64,000 bases of DNA from positions 44,089 to 108,088 of the forward strand of contig MGXZ01000002.1 of the NCBI GenBank assembly GCA_001802455.1, given 5' to 3'. This DNA is from Gammaproteobacteria bacterium RIFCSPHIGHO2_12_FULL_39_24. GTDB lineage: Bacteria; Pseudomonadota; Gammaproteobacteria; Coxiellales; Coxiellaceae. Positions within the stretch are counted from its first letter, which is position 1, and each line of letters starts with the position of its first letter. Shown piece after piece: positions 17,274-24,993 of this stretch. A program made the translations under genes and the position numbers. The notes under the pieces were generated by a model. The model had not been told where the DNA came from. It saw nothing but the letters and a program-made list of their open reading frames with translations, and searched no databases.

Positions 17274-17292
17274 TTTAAGACATCCAATTCGG

Positions 17293-17736
17293 TTAGCAAT
17301 ATCCAGCAGCTTGGCAAGTACCGCTTGGAGTCCAGGTTACAAAACCACTGGCCGACAAGGCAGGGGTCAGTATATATGTGTATGCACCGCCAAAGTTAGT
17401 AGAATAACTGGTGGCTGTAATGACACCATTTGCCGCTGTTGTCACACTTCCCAGAAAGCCTGTGTCAATGGCTGCATTGTTCGCAGGAATTCCATTGCTT
17501 CCTGCAACACACGATGCTGGCACTGTTGTTGCACCCACGCTTGCTACCCTGACAATACACAAATCAACCGCCGATCTCACAGCACTTGCTCCCGCGACCA
17601 CATCCTGGAATTGCGCTCTTTTTGTGTAAGTTTGCAGGTTTGGTAATAACGCTACTACCAAGATCCCAATAATCACTAACACAATCAGGATTTCCACGAT
17701 GAAGAAACCGGATGCGCTTTTTTTAGTAGTTTTCAT
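17293..17736 (-). CDS. pilA: Major type IV pilin PilA
   Basis: The ATG at 17736 is nine bases after GAGAGG and gives 147 residues. A leader MKTTKKSASG precedes FFIVEILIVLVIIGILVVALLP, so cleavage after Gly10 exposes Phe1 and Glu5. The mature protein is short, Ala/Thr/Gly rich, with an early cysteine pair (VDLCIVRVAS and ASCVAG) and a C-terminal pair ending in CQAAGYC, consistent with two disulfides in the globular head. A single gene with its own terminator and upstream intergenic space (17737-17881) is what is expected of the abundant subunit. Start sites at 17745 (GTG) or 17742 are in frame but too close to the ribosome binding site. Confidence 0.88.
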   Translation of the reverse strand: MKTTKKSASGFFIVEILIVLVIIGILVVALLPNLQTYTKRAQFQDVVAGASAVRSAVDLCIVRVASVGATTVPASCVAGSNGIPANNAAIDTGFLGSVTTAANGVITATSYSTNFGGAYTYILTPALSASGFVTWTPSGTCQAAGYC

Positions 17737-17881
17737 ATGCATCACCCTCTCAAAATTTTAATGTTGGGGTATCTATACTCATCCGTATACCTTTTACATC
17801 ATCACTGATATCAAAAGCATAGTGCACAAATTGGTCACTTTCCATTGTATCTTGACATTTCTTTTCCAATAAATCAAATAG

Positions 17882-18685
17882 TTAGCCGTTTCCGAGATTA
17901 TCGCAAGCATTAACACAGATTAATTGAAAATCAGGTACACATAATGCCGTTAGTTGCCCACCCCAAACACAACCCGTATCGAGGGCAAAATAATGCGCTT
18001 GGGGGCGATTTTGAAGCGATGCCCAATGACCAAAGACAATATTCTTGGTAGGGTAAGGCGTCCATTCAAACCACGGGCGAAACTGGGCATCTGTGGTGAC
18101 GGTTTTATTGTCTAAATCGAGCGTGCCATCTTGTTTGCAAAATCGCATGCGCGTGAAGGCATTGATGATGTAGCGCGTTTTATCCCATTCCGGTAAATCA
18201 TCATGCCAGATGGCAGGAAAATTTCCATAAATATGCTTAAAAAATTCAACGGGATTTTTTTGTAATTGTTTTTTTGCCTCCATCGCATGTTGCAATGCTG
18301 TTGCAACAGACCATTGCGGTGGAATGCCCGCGTGAACCATCACAAAATTATTATGTTCAATTAAAAAAGGTTGTTGTAATAGAAAATAAATCAACGCTTC
18401 ACAATCCGGTGCGTTTAAAACGTCTTGCAGCGTGTGTGGAATAAGTGAGAAATGATCGCGCAAAAAATAAAGTGCTAATAAATGCAAATCGTGATTCCCC
18501 AACACAATCAATGGATTTTTTAATTGCACAATAAACCGCAGTGTTTCTAATGATTTGGGTCCGCGATTCACGAGATCGCCGACAAAAGCCAGCCGATCTT
18601 TTTTTTCATTAAAATTTATTTTACGAAGCAGTGCTTGCAGTGAGTCAAAGCAACCTTGCACATCGCCGATAATGTAAGTATTCAT
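17882..18685 (-). CDS. apaH: Bis(5'-nucleosyl)-tetraphosphatase, symmetrical
   Basis: From the ATG at 18685 the 267-residue protein opens with NTYIIGDVQGCFDSL and carries the metallophosphatase motifs GDVQG, GDLVNRGP and LGNHDLHLLAL, with later His residues in MVHAG and FGHWASL. ApaH hydrolyses Ap4A to two ADP and removes Np4 caps from RNA. In E. coli it ends the lptD-surA-pdxA-ksgA-apaG-apaH cluster; here it lies on the same strand as that cluster but is separated from it by uspA, sppA and an orphan gene, and apaG is missing. The longer frame to 18733 is only a translated hexanucleotide repeat (Gly/Val rich) and is not the start. Confidence 0.93.
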   Translation of the reverse strand: MNTYIIGDVQGCFDSLQALLRKINFNEKKDRLAFVGDLVNRGPKSLETLRFIVQLKNPLIVLGNHDLHLLALYFLRDHFSLIPHTLQDVLNAPDCEALIYFLLQQPFLIEHNNFVMVHAGIPPQWSVATALQHAMEAKKQLQKNPVEFFKHIYGNFPAIWHDDLPEWDKTRYIINAFTRMRFCKQDGTLDLDNKTVTTDAQFRPWFEWTPYPTKNIVFGHWASLQNRPQAHYFALDTGCVWGGQLTALCVPDFQLICVNACDNLGNG

Positions 18686-18698
18686 AAGAAAATCATAG

Positions 18699-18736
18699 CA
18701 CACGCCCACGCCCACTCCCACTTCCATTCCCACTTA
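18699..18736 (-). repeat. GTGGGA-type hexanucleotide array upstream of apaH
   Basis: Read on the minus strand, about six degenerate units of the form GTGGGA/GTGGGC/ATGGAA run from 18736 to 18699, ending about 14 bp before the apaH start. Similar arrays lie at 39096, 50514 and 54757, each on the coding strand just before a start codon. Confidence 0.7.
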
Positions 18737-18773
18737 AGATATAATTCAATTTTGAACACAAGGATGACGATCA

Positions 18774-20840
18774 ATGCGTAAAATAATTTCTTTTTCAGGA
18801 TACTATGCGACACGGTTTGTTGATGCGGTAGTTAATTATTCAAATCAGGTGAGTCAGCAAGAAAAAGAAACTGTTTTTTTCGCTTCAGAAATTTTACAAG
18901 CAGTAAGCAGAACGCTCAATTTGAAAAAAGAAAAGCAAGGCGTGATGACCGCATTATCTGTTTTGAAAACAACATTTATTCCTGATGCGGAAAAACCTTC
19001 TCTGCTACTCGATTCATTTCGATTATTTCGCGATAATTTTTTACCTATTTTTGCTGCGCATTACGCGTATGCTTTTTTAGAACATCAGCATGCGTTAAAT
19101 AAAGAAAATTTACCAGGAACCATTAATTACTTATATGAAAATAGTTTGCCATTGTTAAGTGTCGCGTTATTTACATTTACTCTCTTTCAGAAAATTCCAT
19201 TCCATGTTCGCACCGCTGTTATGTTGGTTGAATATCCTAAAATATTTTATGCGATGCCAAAACCAGATAACTATCAATACATCGATGACGCTATTTGCGT
19301 TGAGTGCAATAAACTGCGCTACATGAAAGGAGAAATAATTGACTTGCTCGTTTATTTTTTCACGCAGATTTTGCTATGGATAATTACTATTATTCCTGAT
19401 TTAGTTCCTTATCTTGTTGCACCTTTACCGTTAGCAACCCTATTGCGAGTGACGTTGACTATTTTTTCGTATCTCGTTTATCCGATCACGGTATTCACGT
19501 TAGGGCAAGCGATGGCAACGTACTTATATGCACATGCGTTGTGTTATCGCCACCGTCGTGTGAATTTTCAGCAATATCGAGAAATTTTCATGTTCATTGG
19601 ATTGCTGCAGCAAATCAGTGTGTTTGCATTAACGTCGTTGACAGTAGGTGTTGTTGATTATTTTAAATTATCGTGCAGACAAGAAATGGGAGACGTTTTT
19701 TTACTAACCTCATTGATTGAGGCATTGAATAAAATTCCACGCAGTGTTTATGATTTTTATTTTAGCGGCATAGTGACTTTTCTAATGATTAAATTAACGT
19801 ACAGCATATCATTTCCAAAAACAGTCGGAATCACTAACCGTTATTTCCCTGATTTGGGTGTGCATGGATTTGTGAGTAAGTTGTATAAGCATACTATTTT
19901 GGAATTTAAAGAAAATCTTATCAATAACAATGGCGATAATTCATGGGGGCGATGGTCAGAGAAAAAAATAATCGCGTGGTTGTCAGATAAAAAAGAATCT
20001 TGGTGGTTAAAAAAATTTTTACAAGATCCCATTATCGCGCGTAGTTGGCCCGTTGTTTTGCGAAATATCAATGAAGGATTGGATGCCATTTTATCTTATC
20101 GAAAATCGATGATGGAAGTTTTGCCCTACATAGAAAAAATTAATTCAATTTTTTCGAAACGGCTCCCAAAAATTGCGTTGCAAATAACAGTTGGTTCGTT
20201 AGTGGCGGATGCAACCCAGATTTTTACGAAAGAGTTTATTACAATAACATCACCAAAATTATTACCAGATATTTTGTCGGTGTTGAACGCATTGAGAGAA
20301 TACAAAATAATTTCGAAAGAAAAACATAGTGAACTTACAGTAAAAATTATGAGCATACAGAAAAATGTGTTAATGCTGAGAAAAATATTAAATGAATTAC
20401 CCGACTCGGTTATTCATGATTTTTTGGTGTGGACGCAAAGCGATCGATGCTTTAATTTAATTACACTTGTGATGAGAACCAATACTGATATGCTGGTGAG
20501 AAATACAAATGAATGGAATGAGTTGAGTGAGTCTGATGCTGCCCAAGAAGAAGAAGAGAGTTGTTGTTTTCCGGGTGATGCGGAATTGGATGCAGTGATG
20601 GTGCAAAAACCGAGCGAGGCAAGATTAGATGATTATGATGTTGTTGAAGCGGCACCTGCACAACCACGAAAAAAAAGCATGTTTAAACCTGCTTCCAATG
20701 ATTTTGTAGATATTGATTCGAATGATGAAGAGTTAAGTTCCGCTTGTTTCTTTAGCTGCCAACCTATTCAATCATTTCGCGCAGCTGCGCACGGCTCATC
20801 AATCTCAAGTGCAGCTCCGTCGACACGTCTCGCACAATAG
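18774..20840 (+). CDS. Large orphan membrane protein with acidic disordered tail
   Basis: I do not recognise this 688-residue protein. The ATG follows AAGGA. The N-terminal 100 residues are soluble-looking; several hydrophobic segments follow (around LLSVALFTFTLF, LLVYFFTQILLWIITIIP, LATLLRVTLTIFSYLVYP, IFMFIGLLQQISVFALTSL and SGIVTFLMIKLTYSI), then a charged helical region of about 250 residues, and a C-terminal tail of roughly 90 residues with acidic clusters (AAQEEEES, SNDEELS), Pro and Ser. An acidic tail like this is a feature of Dot/Icm secretion signals, which makes a translocated host-directed protein possible; this is inference. It lies between sppA and apaH and its 3' end overlaps sppA's by 77 bp on opposite strands. 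Confidence 0.8.
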   Translation: MRKIISFSGYYATRFVDAVVNYSNQVSQQEKETVFFASEILQAVSRTLNLKKEKQGVMTALSVLKTTFIPDAEKPSLLLDSFRLFRDNFLPIFAAHYAYAFLEHQHALNKENLPGTINYLYENSLPLLSVALFTFTLFQKIPFHVRTAVMLVEYPKIFYAMPKPDNYQYIDDAICVECNKLRYMKGEIIDLLVYFFTQILLWIITIIPDLVPYLVAPLPLATLLRVTLTIFSYLVYPITVFTLGQAMATYLYAHALCYRHRRVNFQQYREIFMFIGLLQQISVFALTSLTVGVVDYFKLSCRQEMGDVFLLTSLIEALNKIPRSVYDFYFSGIVTFLMIKLTYSISFPKTVGITNRYFPDLGVHGFVSKLYKHTILEFKENLINNNGDNSWGRWSEKKIIAWLSDKKESWWLKKFLQDPIIARSWPVVLRNINEGLDAILSYRKSMMEVLPYIEKINSIFSKRLPKIALQITVGSLVADATQIFTKEFITITSPKLLPDILSVLNALREYKIISKEKHSELTVKIMSIQKNVLMLRKILNELPDSVIHDFLVWTQSDRCFNLITLVMRTNTDMLVRNTNEWNELSESDAAQEEEESCCFPGDAELDAVMVQKPSEARLDDYDVVEAAPAQPRKKSMFKPASNDFVDIDSNDEELSSACFFSCQPIQSFRAAAHGSSISSAAPSTRLAQ

Positions 20841-21714
20841 ATTCAAAAAATCCTGGGCGGGGTGAATAATCACGATAATAAGTAGTGTTGAAAGTTTGTT
20901 GCATTGCTTCCCACGGTGTTGCTGTCGCATCGACTAATCCCAATTGCACTGCTTGTGTGCCAGTCCAAAAATCACCCGAAAATAATTCTTTCGGATCACC
21001 ATTTAATTTTCCTTTTCGACCTTGTTCAACATCATTAATAAAATCTTGATGTACGGCATCTAAAATTAATTTTATTTTTGCTTGATCTTCCGGTTTGAGC
21101 GGTTCAAATGGATCCAGTCGATCTTTATTACCGCCGGCAGTAAATACGCGTCGCGTCACACCAATTTTTTGCATGGCATCTCTAAAACCAAATCCTTCCA
21201 TGATCACACCAATCGAACCAGTGACCGTGTCTTTGTTTACAAAGATTTTATCAGCGGCAGTGGAAACCAAATAAGCGCCTGAAGCCAACGTATCTTCACC
21301 CACCACAATCACTTCTTTGTGTTCCTTTTCTTTTAGCTGCAAAATTTTGTCGTGAATCAAAGAGGCTTGCACAGGACTTCCACCAGGAGAATTAATTAGC
21401 AACACAACGCCTTTGGCATTTTTATCTTTAAAAGCGCGATTTAATTCAGGAATAATTTTTTGCGCTGAAAAATTATTGCCTGGCATGATGGTGCCATCCA
21501 AACGAACCAGTGCAACATAGGATTTGTGCTCTTTGATATGATTGGATGCTTCTGTTGAAAAGTCTGGTCCAATAATAATAAAAATAGAAAACAACACTAA
21601 AATCACCCACACAAAAAAGCGCACGTTTTTCCAGTGACGCGTTGATTTTTGCTCAGACAATACTGATTGAATCAATTGCGATTCTAATGTTGATTTTTCA
21701 GGTGTTTGATCCAT
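20764..21714 (-). CDS. sppA: Signal peptide peptidase SppA, short type
   Basis: A 316-residue inner-membrane serine protease of the 36-kDa (S49) class. One N-terminal membrane anchor (FFVWVILVLFSIFIIIGP) precedes the domain with INSPGGSP, the nucleophile region TLASGAYLVS, TGSIGVI and, about 50 residues after that Ser, GGNKDRLD with the likely general-base Lys (spacing as in single-domain SppA of Bacillus). These proteases degrade cleaved signal peptides within the membrane. It follows uspA by 10 bp with a GAGGAA ribosome binding site. Its last 77 bp are antisense to the end of the orphan gene at 18774; the tail encoded there (ending SRAQLREMIE) is plausible for the family. Confidence 0.9.
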   Translation of the reverse strand: MDQTPEKSTLESQLIQSVLSEQKSTRHWKNVRFFVWVILVLFSIFIIIGPDFSTEASNHIKEHKSYVALVRLDGTIMPGNNFSAQKIIPELNRAFKDKNAKGVVLLINSPGGSPVQASLIHDKILQLKEKEHKEVIVVGEDTLASGAYLVSTAADKIFVNKDTVTGSIGVIMEGFGFRDAMQKIGVTRRVFTAGGNKDRLDPFEPLKPEDQAKIKLILDAVHQDFINDVEQGRKGKLNGDPKELFSGDFWTGTQAVQLGLVDATATPWEAMQQTFNTTYYRDYSPRPGFFESIVRDVSTELHLRLMSRAQLREMIE

Positions 21715-21724
21715 TTTTTATTCC

Positions 21725-22168
21725 TCATCGTATTCTAATAACCCACACATCACACTGCGCTGCATGCAAAATACCATTCGCTTGTGAACCAATCAAGAGC
21801 TCAAGACCTTCTCGACCATGCGTACCCACTATAATTAAATCTGCTTTTATTTTTTTTGCCAATTGTGTAACGGCGGATTTAATAGAACCTTCTGTTAAAT
21901 ACTGTGCGTTTTGTGCAATGTGATATTTTTTTCCAATTTTTGTTAGCCGTTTTTTCGCTTCTTTTTTTAAATTAGCTTCCAATTCAGCGTCAATGGGAAT
22001 GGAGAATTCACCGGCGTAGGGTGTTATTGCATGCGCCATCACATGAACGATACTGAGTTTGGCTTTAACACATTTTGCGATTTCAAGCGCGCGTTTTGCA
22101 ATATAATCGCTGTGCTCTGACAAGTCTGCCGCAATGAGAATATGTTTGTATACTGTTTTCGTGGCCAT
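21725..22168 (-). CDS. Universal stress protein, UspA family
   Basis: A 147-residue single Usp domain starting MATKTVYKHILIAADLSE. The ATP-binding signature G-x-x-G followed by nine residues and G-S is present (VGTHGREGLELLIGSQANGI), and the domain ends with CDVWVIRIR, so it is probably an ATP-binding member. Usp proteins are cytoplasmic and induced by starvation or stress; the exact role is not known. It lies between ksgA and sppA on the same strand, 35 bp after ksgA, with GAGGG before the start, and is not normally part of this cluster in other gammaproteobacteria. Confidence 0.9.
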   Translation of the reverse strand: MATKTVYKHILIAADLSEHSDYIAKRALEIAKCVKAKLSIVHVMAHAITPYAGEFSIPIDAELEANLKKEAKKRLTKIGKKYHIAQNAQYLTEGSIKSAVTQLAKKIKADLIIVGTHGREGLELLIGSQANGILHAAQCDVWVIRIR

Positions 22169-22203
22169 GATCCCTCATTGAAGAGTAAGTTATCAGTTAT
22201 CAA

Positions 22204-22986
22204 TTATCTTACCGAAATCAGCTCACTGATGCGAATGAATTCGGTCACGGTTACATTCTGTGGGCGCGTATCAGGATCAATATCAAGCAAGGATAATTTG
22301 TGTGGATCAATCAATCGTTTCAAACAGTTACCTAATTTTTTTCGACGATAATTAAACGCTTCTTTGACAACTGCTGAAAATAACGCAAATTGTTTTTCAG
22401 ACAAGCGCGCTTGTTTTTTGGGAACCAATCGGATCACTGCCGATTCTACTTTGGGAGGTGGATCAAATGCTGTGGGCGGCACAGTCAATAAATAATCGTT
22501 GTCGCAAAAATATTGTGACATCACGCTCAATCTTCCATAATCACGGGTGCCCACTTTTGCCGTTAAACGCAAAACCACTTCTTTTTGCAGCATAAAATGC
22601 ATGTCTTGAATGCACTCTATTTCAGAAAATAATTTAAATAATAGGGGTGTTGAAATATTATAGGGCAAGTTGCCGACAACCCGTAAATCTGAGTTGTGTT
22701 TTGATAATTGTTGATATGAAAAAGAAAGTGCGTCAGTGGAATAAATCGTTAATTTATTTTGATCAAAATGATTTTTTAAAAAATCAATTAAATCACGATC
22801 GAGCTCAATCGCATTCAAATGATTTAAGCGGGTTAATAAATACTGTGTTAACGCACCTTGACCAGGCCCAATTTCAACAACATTATCGGTTAGTGTTAAA
22901 TTCAAACTATTTACTGTTTCTTGCAATACAGTTTGATCTGTCAAAAAATGTTGTCCGAAACGTTTTCGGGGAATGTGGGGGTGCAT
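22204..22986 (-). CDS. rsmA: 16S rRNA dimethyladenosine transferase
   Basis: From the ATG at 22986 the 260-residue protein shows RKRFGQHFL, the SAM-binding VEIGPGQGALTQYLL, the acidic strand end IELDRDLI and the catalytic NLPYNIS motif, so it is KsgA/RsmA, which dimethylates two adenines near the 3' end of 16S rRNA during 30S maturation. The C-terminal domain has FNYRRKKLGNCLK as expected. It lies between pdxA and uspA in the conserved surA-pdxA-ksgA order. The frame reaches 23010, but the family start and GGAA eight bases upstream favour 22986. Confidence 0.94.
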   Translation of the reverse strand: MHPHIPRKRFGQHFLTDQTVLQETVNSLNLTLTDNVVEIGPGQGALTQYLLTRLNHLNAIELDRDLIDFLKNHFDQNKLTIYSTDALSFSYQQLSKHNSDLRVVGNLPYNISTPLLFKLFSEIECIQDMHFMLQKEVVLRLTAKVGTRDYGRLSVMSQYFCDNDYLLTVPPTAFDPPPKVESAVIRLVPKKQARLSEKQFALFSAVVKEAFNYRRKKLGNCLKRLIDPHKLSLLDIDPDTRPQNVTVTEFIRISELISVR

Positions 22987-23049
22987 AAGAATTCCGTAGT
23001 GTATCAACACAGAACGCGTGCGTAGCCGGCGGTTGTGAACGCTAACTTT

Positions 23050-24039
23050 TCATCCGCTTACTTCGTGCGCGGTTCGGTTGTATATATACATAATCGCATT
23101 TCTCAAACTGGTTACATCTGCTTTTCCGGTGCCTGCAATATCCAACGCAGTACCATGATCGACCGACGTGCGCAGAAAAGGCAAACCCAGTGTGACATTA
23201 ATCGCATCGGAAAAACCAGCGTATTTGATGACCGGCAAACCTTGATCGTGATACAACGATAAAATAACGTCGGCTTGATCGCGGTATTTTTCGGTGAACG
23301 CAACATCCGCACCAATGGGTCCCATTATGCGATGTCCCGCGCGTTGATATTTTTCAATAACAGGAGTGATGATTTCTTTTTCCTCTGATCCCAAATAACC
23401 ATTTTCTCCGGCATGCGGATTTAATCCACACATTAAAATGCGCGGATTATTTATTGTTAATTTATGCTGAAAATCATGGATAATAATATCCAAGCAATCA
23501 GCAATATTTTTTTTAGTGATTAAATTAGGTACATCACACAGCGGTACGTGATCCGTTAATAATGCTACTTTTAATGCATCTGTCATGAGCATCATGACTG
23601 TTTTACATTGTGTATATCGTGCAAAAAAATCGGTGTGTCCTTTGAATGCAAAACCAGCATCGTTAATAATGCCTTTGTGAATCGGTGCGGTGACAATACC
23701 ACACACCTTTTTTTGCAAAGCCAACTGTGTTGCGGTGGTGAGCATGTCTATGACAAATCGCGCATTGTTTTTATTTAATTGACCTGGGATGACTGATTCA
23801 GGAAGTAAAATATCAATAATATTTAATTGATCCACATTACACGATACACCGATTTTTTTTGCACGCTCACACAATAATTTTTTATTGCCGATAATAATTA
23901 TTTCTTCATTTACAAAAAATTCAGGTTGCTGTGCATATAGCTGCACAATAATATCAGGGCCAATGCCAGCCGGTTCGCCAAGGGTGAGTGCAATCAATTT
24001 ATTTTGATGTACGCTGTTTCGCGAATCGTTTTTATCCAT
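23050..24039 (-). CDS. pdxA: 4-hydroxythreonine-4-phosphate dehydrogenase
   Basis: A 329-residue protein with LTLGEPAGIGPDI at the N-terminus, the GHTDFFA substrate motif, and metal-binding His residues in GLNPHAGENG and YHDQGLP. PdxA oxidises 4-phosphohydroxy-threonine in the pyridoxal phosphate pathway. The ATG at 24039 lies 46 bp inside the surA 3' end; an alternative TTG at 23997, overlapping the surA stop as TTGA, would place the start one residue before IALTLGEP, which is close to the usual family start. I keep the ATG because no ribosome binding site favours the TTG. The gene keeps its usual place between surA and ksgA. Confidence 0.93.
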   Translation of the reverse strand: MDKNDSRNSVHQNKLIALTLGEPAGIGPDIIVQLYAQQPEFFVNEEIIIIGNKKLLCERAKKIGVSCNVDQLNIIDILLPESVIPGQLNKNNARFVIDMLTTATQLALQKKVCGIVTAPIHKGIINDAGFAFKGHTDFFARYTQCKTVMMLMTDALKVALLTDHVPLCDVPNLITKKNIADCLDIIIHDFQHKLTINNPRILMCGLNPHAGENGYLGSEEKEIITPVIEKYQRAGHRIMGPIGADVAFTEKYRDQADVILSLYHDQGLPVIKYAGFSDAINVTLGLPFLRTSVDHGTALDIAGTGKADVTSLRNAIMYIYNRTAHEVSG

Positions 24040-24941
24040 TTTTTCACTGCTTGCTGAAATTTCATTTGATAAGCAATATTTTGTAATTGTGCTTTCGTGA
24101 GCGCAGCAGATTGTCCGCGCACGTCAATCAATTTAATCACGTGATAACCATTAGGTGCTTGAATTGGGCCAGCAATATCACCCGGCTGCATGTTTTGTAA
24201 TTGCTGCATAAAAATAGCTGGCAGCGTGTTGGCTGTTTGCCAACCTAAATCACTGGTTTGTTTTGGTGCGACTTGTGAAAGATCTTTTCCAGTGTGAAGT
24301 TCGGTTGCAAATTGTTCTGCTTGCTGTTTTGAATCAGCAAGAATATCGATCACATGAAATTGTTGTTGATCACTCACTTGTGATTGATAAACAGCGCGTG
24401 CTTTTTCTACATCAGCAGCGGTGACTGTGATTTGAGTGCCGACTGCACTTTGTTGTACTTGATGAACGAGTAATTGTTTGTGAATCATTTTTCGATAAGC
24501 GGAGAAAGACATTTTTTCTTGTTGTAATTTATTTTTCAAATCAGCAACGGATAGGTTATTTTTCGCAGCAATGTGCTGAATGGCTTGAGTGACTTGCGCA
24601 TCCGTAACAGATACATTCGCGCGTTTTGCTAACTCTAGCATTAATTTTTCATCGATCAATTGATCCAGCACCATCTTACGCAACTTGATATCGCTGATGG
24701 CATTCGGATTTCCTGTTGCACCTAATTGTTGTTTGGCTTGCGCAATGGCTTGTTCCAATTCATTTTGCGTGATGATTTCACTGTTCACGACCGCAGCCAC
24801 ACTGTTGAGACTTTCGGTAGACGTAGCGGGTGAGGGTAAATTCGAATTGATGGGTGAGGGTAATTCAGCATCAGCCAGCACGCTATAACTGAAAAAAAGA
24901 CTGAAAATAACGGGAAAAATGCGTGATATTGATTTTGTCAT
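23994..24941 (-). CDS. surA: Periplasmic chaperone/isomerase SurA, single-domain form
   Basis: A signal peptide (IFPVIFSLFFSYSVLA) and a Pro/Ser linker lead into the SurA N-terminal chaperone domain (SVAAVVNSEIITQNELEQAI, broken at 20 residues) and one parvulin-like domain containing LGWQTANTLP and GDIAGPIQAPNGYHVIKL. At 315 residues it is about 110 shorter than E. coli SurA, which has two parvulin domains, so one has been lost. SurA escorts outer-membrane proteins such as LptD through the periplasm. It sits between lptD and pdxA, as is usual. Confidence 0.92.
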   Translation of the reverse strand: MTKSISRIFPVIFSLFFSYSVLADAELPSPINSNLPSPATSTESLNSVAAVVNSEIITQNELEQAIAQAKQQLGATGNPNAISDIKLRKMVLDQLIDEKLMLELAKRANVSVTDAQVTQAIQHIAAKNNLSVADLKNKLQQEKMSFSAYRKMIHKQLLVHQVQQSAVGTQITVTAADVEKARAVYQSQVSDQQQFHVIDILADSKQQAEQFATELHTGKDLSQVAPKQTSDLGWQTANTLPAIFMQQLQNMQPGDIAGPIQAPNGYHVIKLIDVRGQSAALTKAQLQNIAYQMKFQQAVKKWIKTIRETAYIKIN

Positions 24942-24993
24942 GACAAACTTACCTGAGTGGTGGTTTTATTAAAATAGCGAGATTTTAGCATAA

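Noticed and set aside
17737..17881. Possible sigma-54 promoter upstream of pilA, as in Pseudomonas
   Set aside because: No TGGCAC-N5-TTGC pattern is found on the minus strand in this interval.
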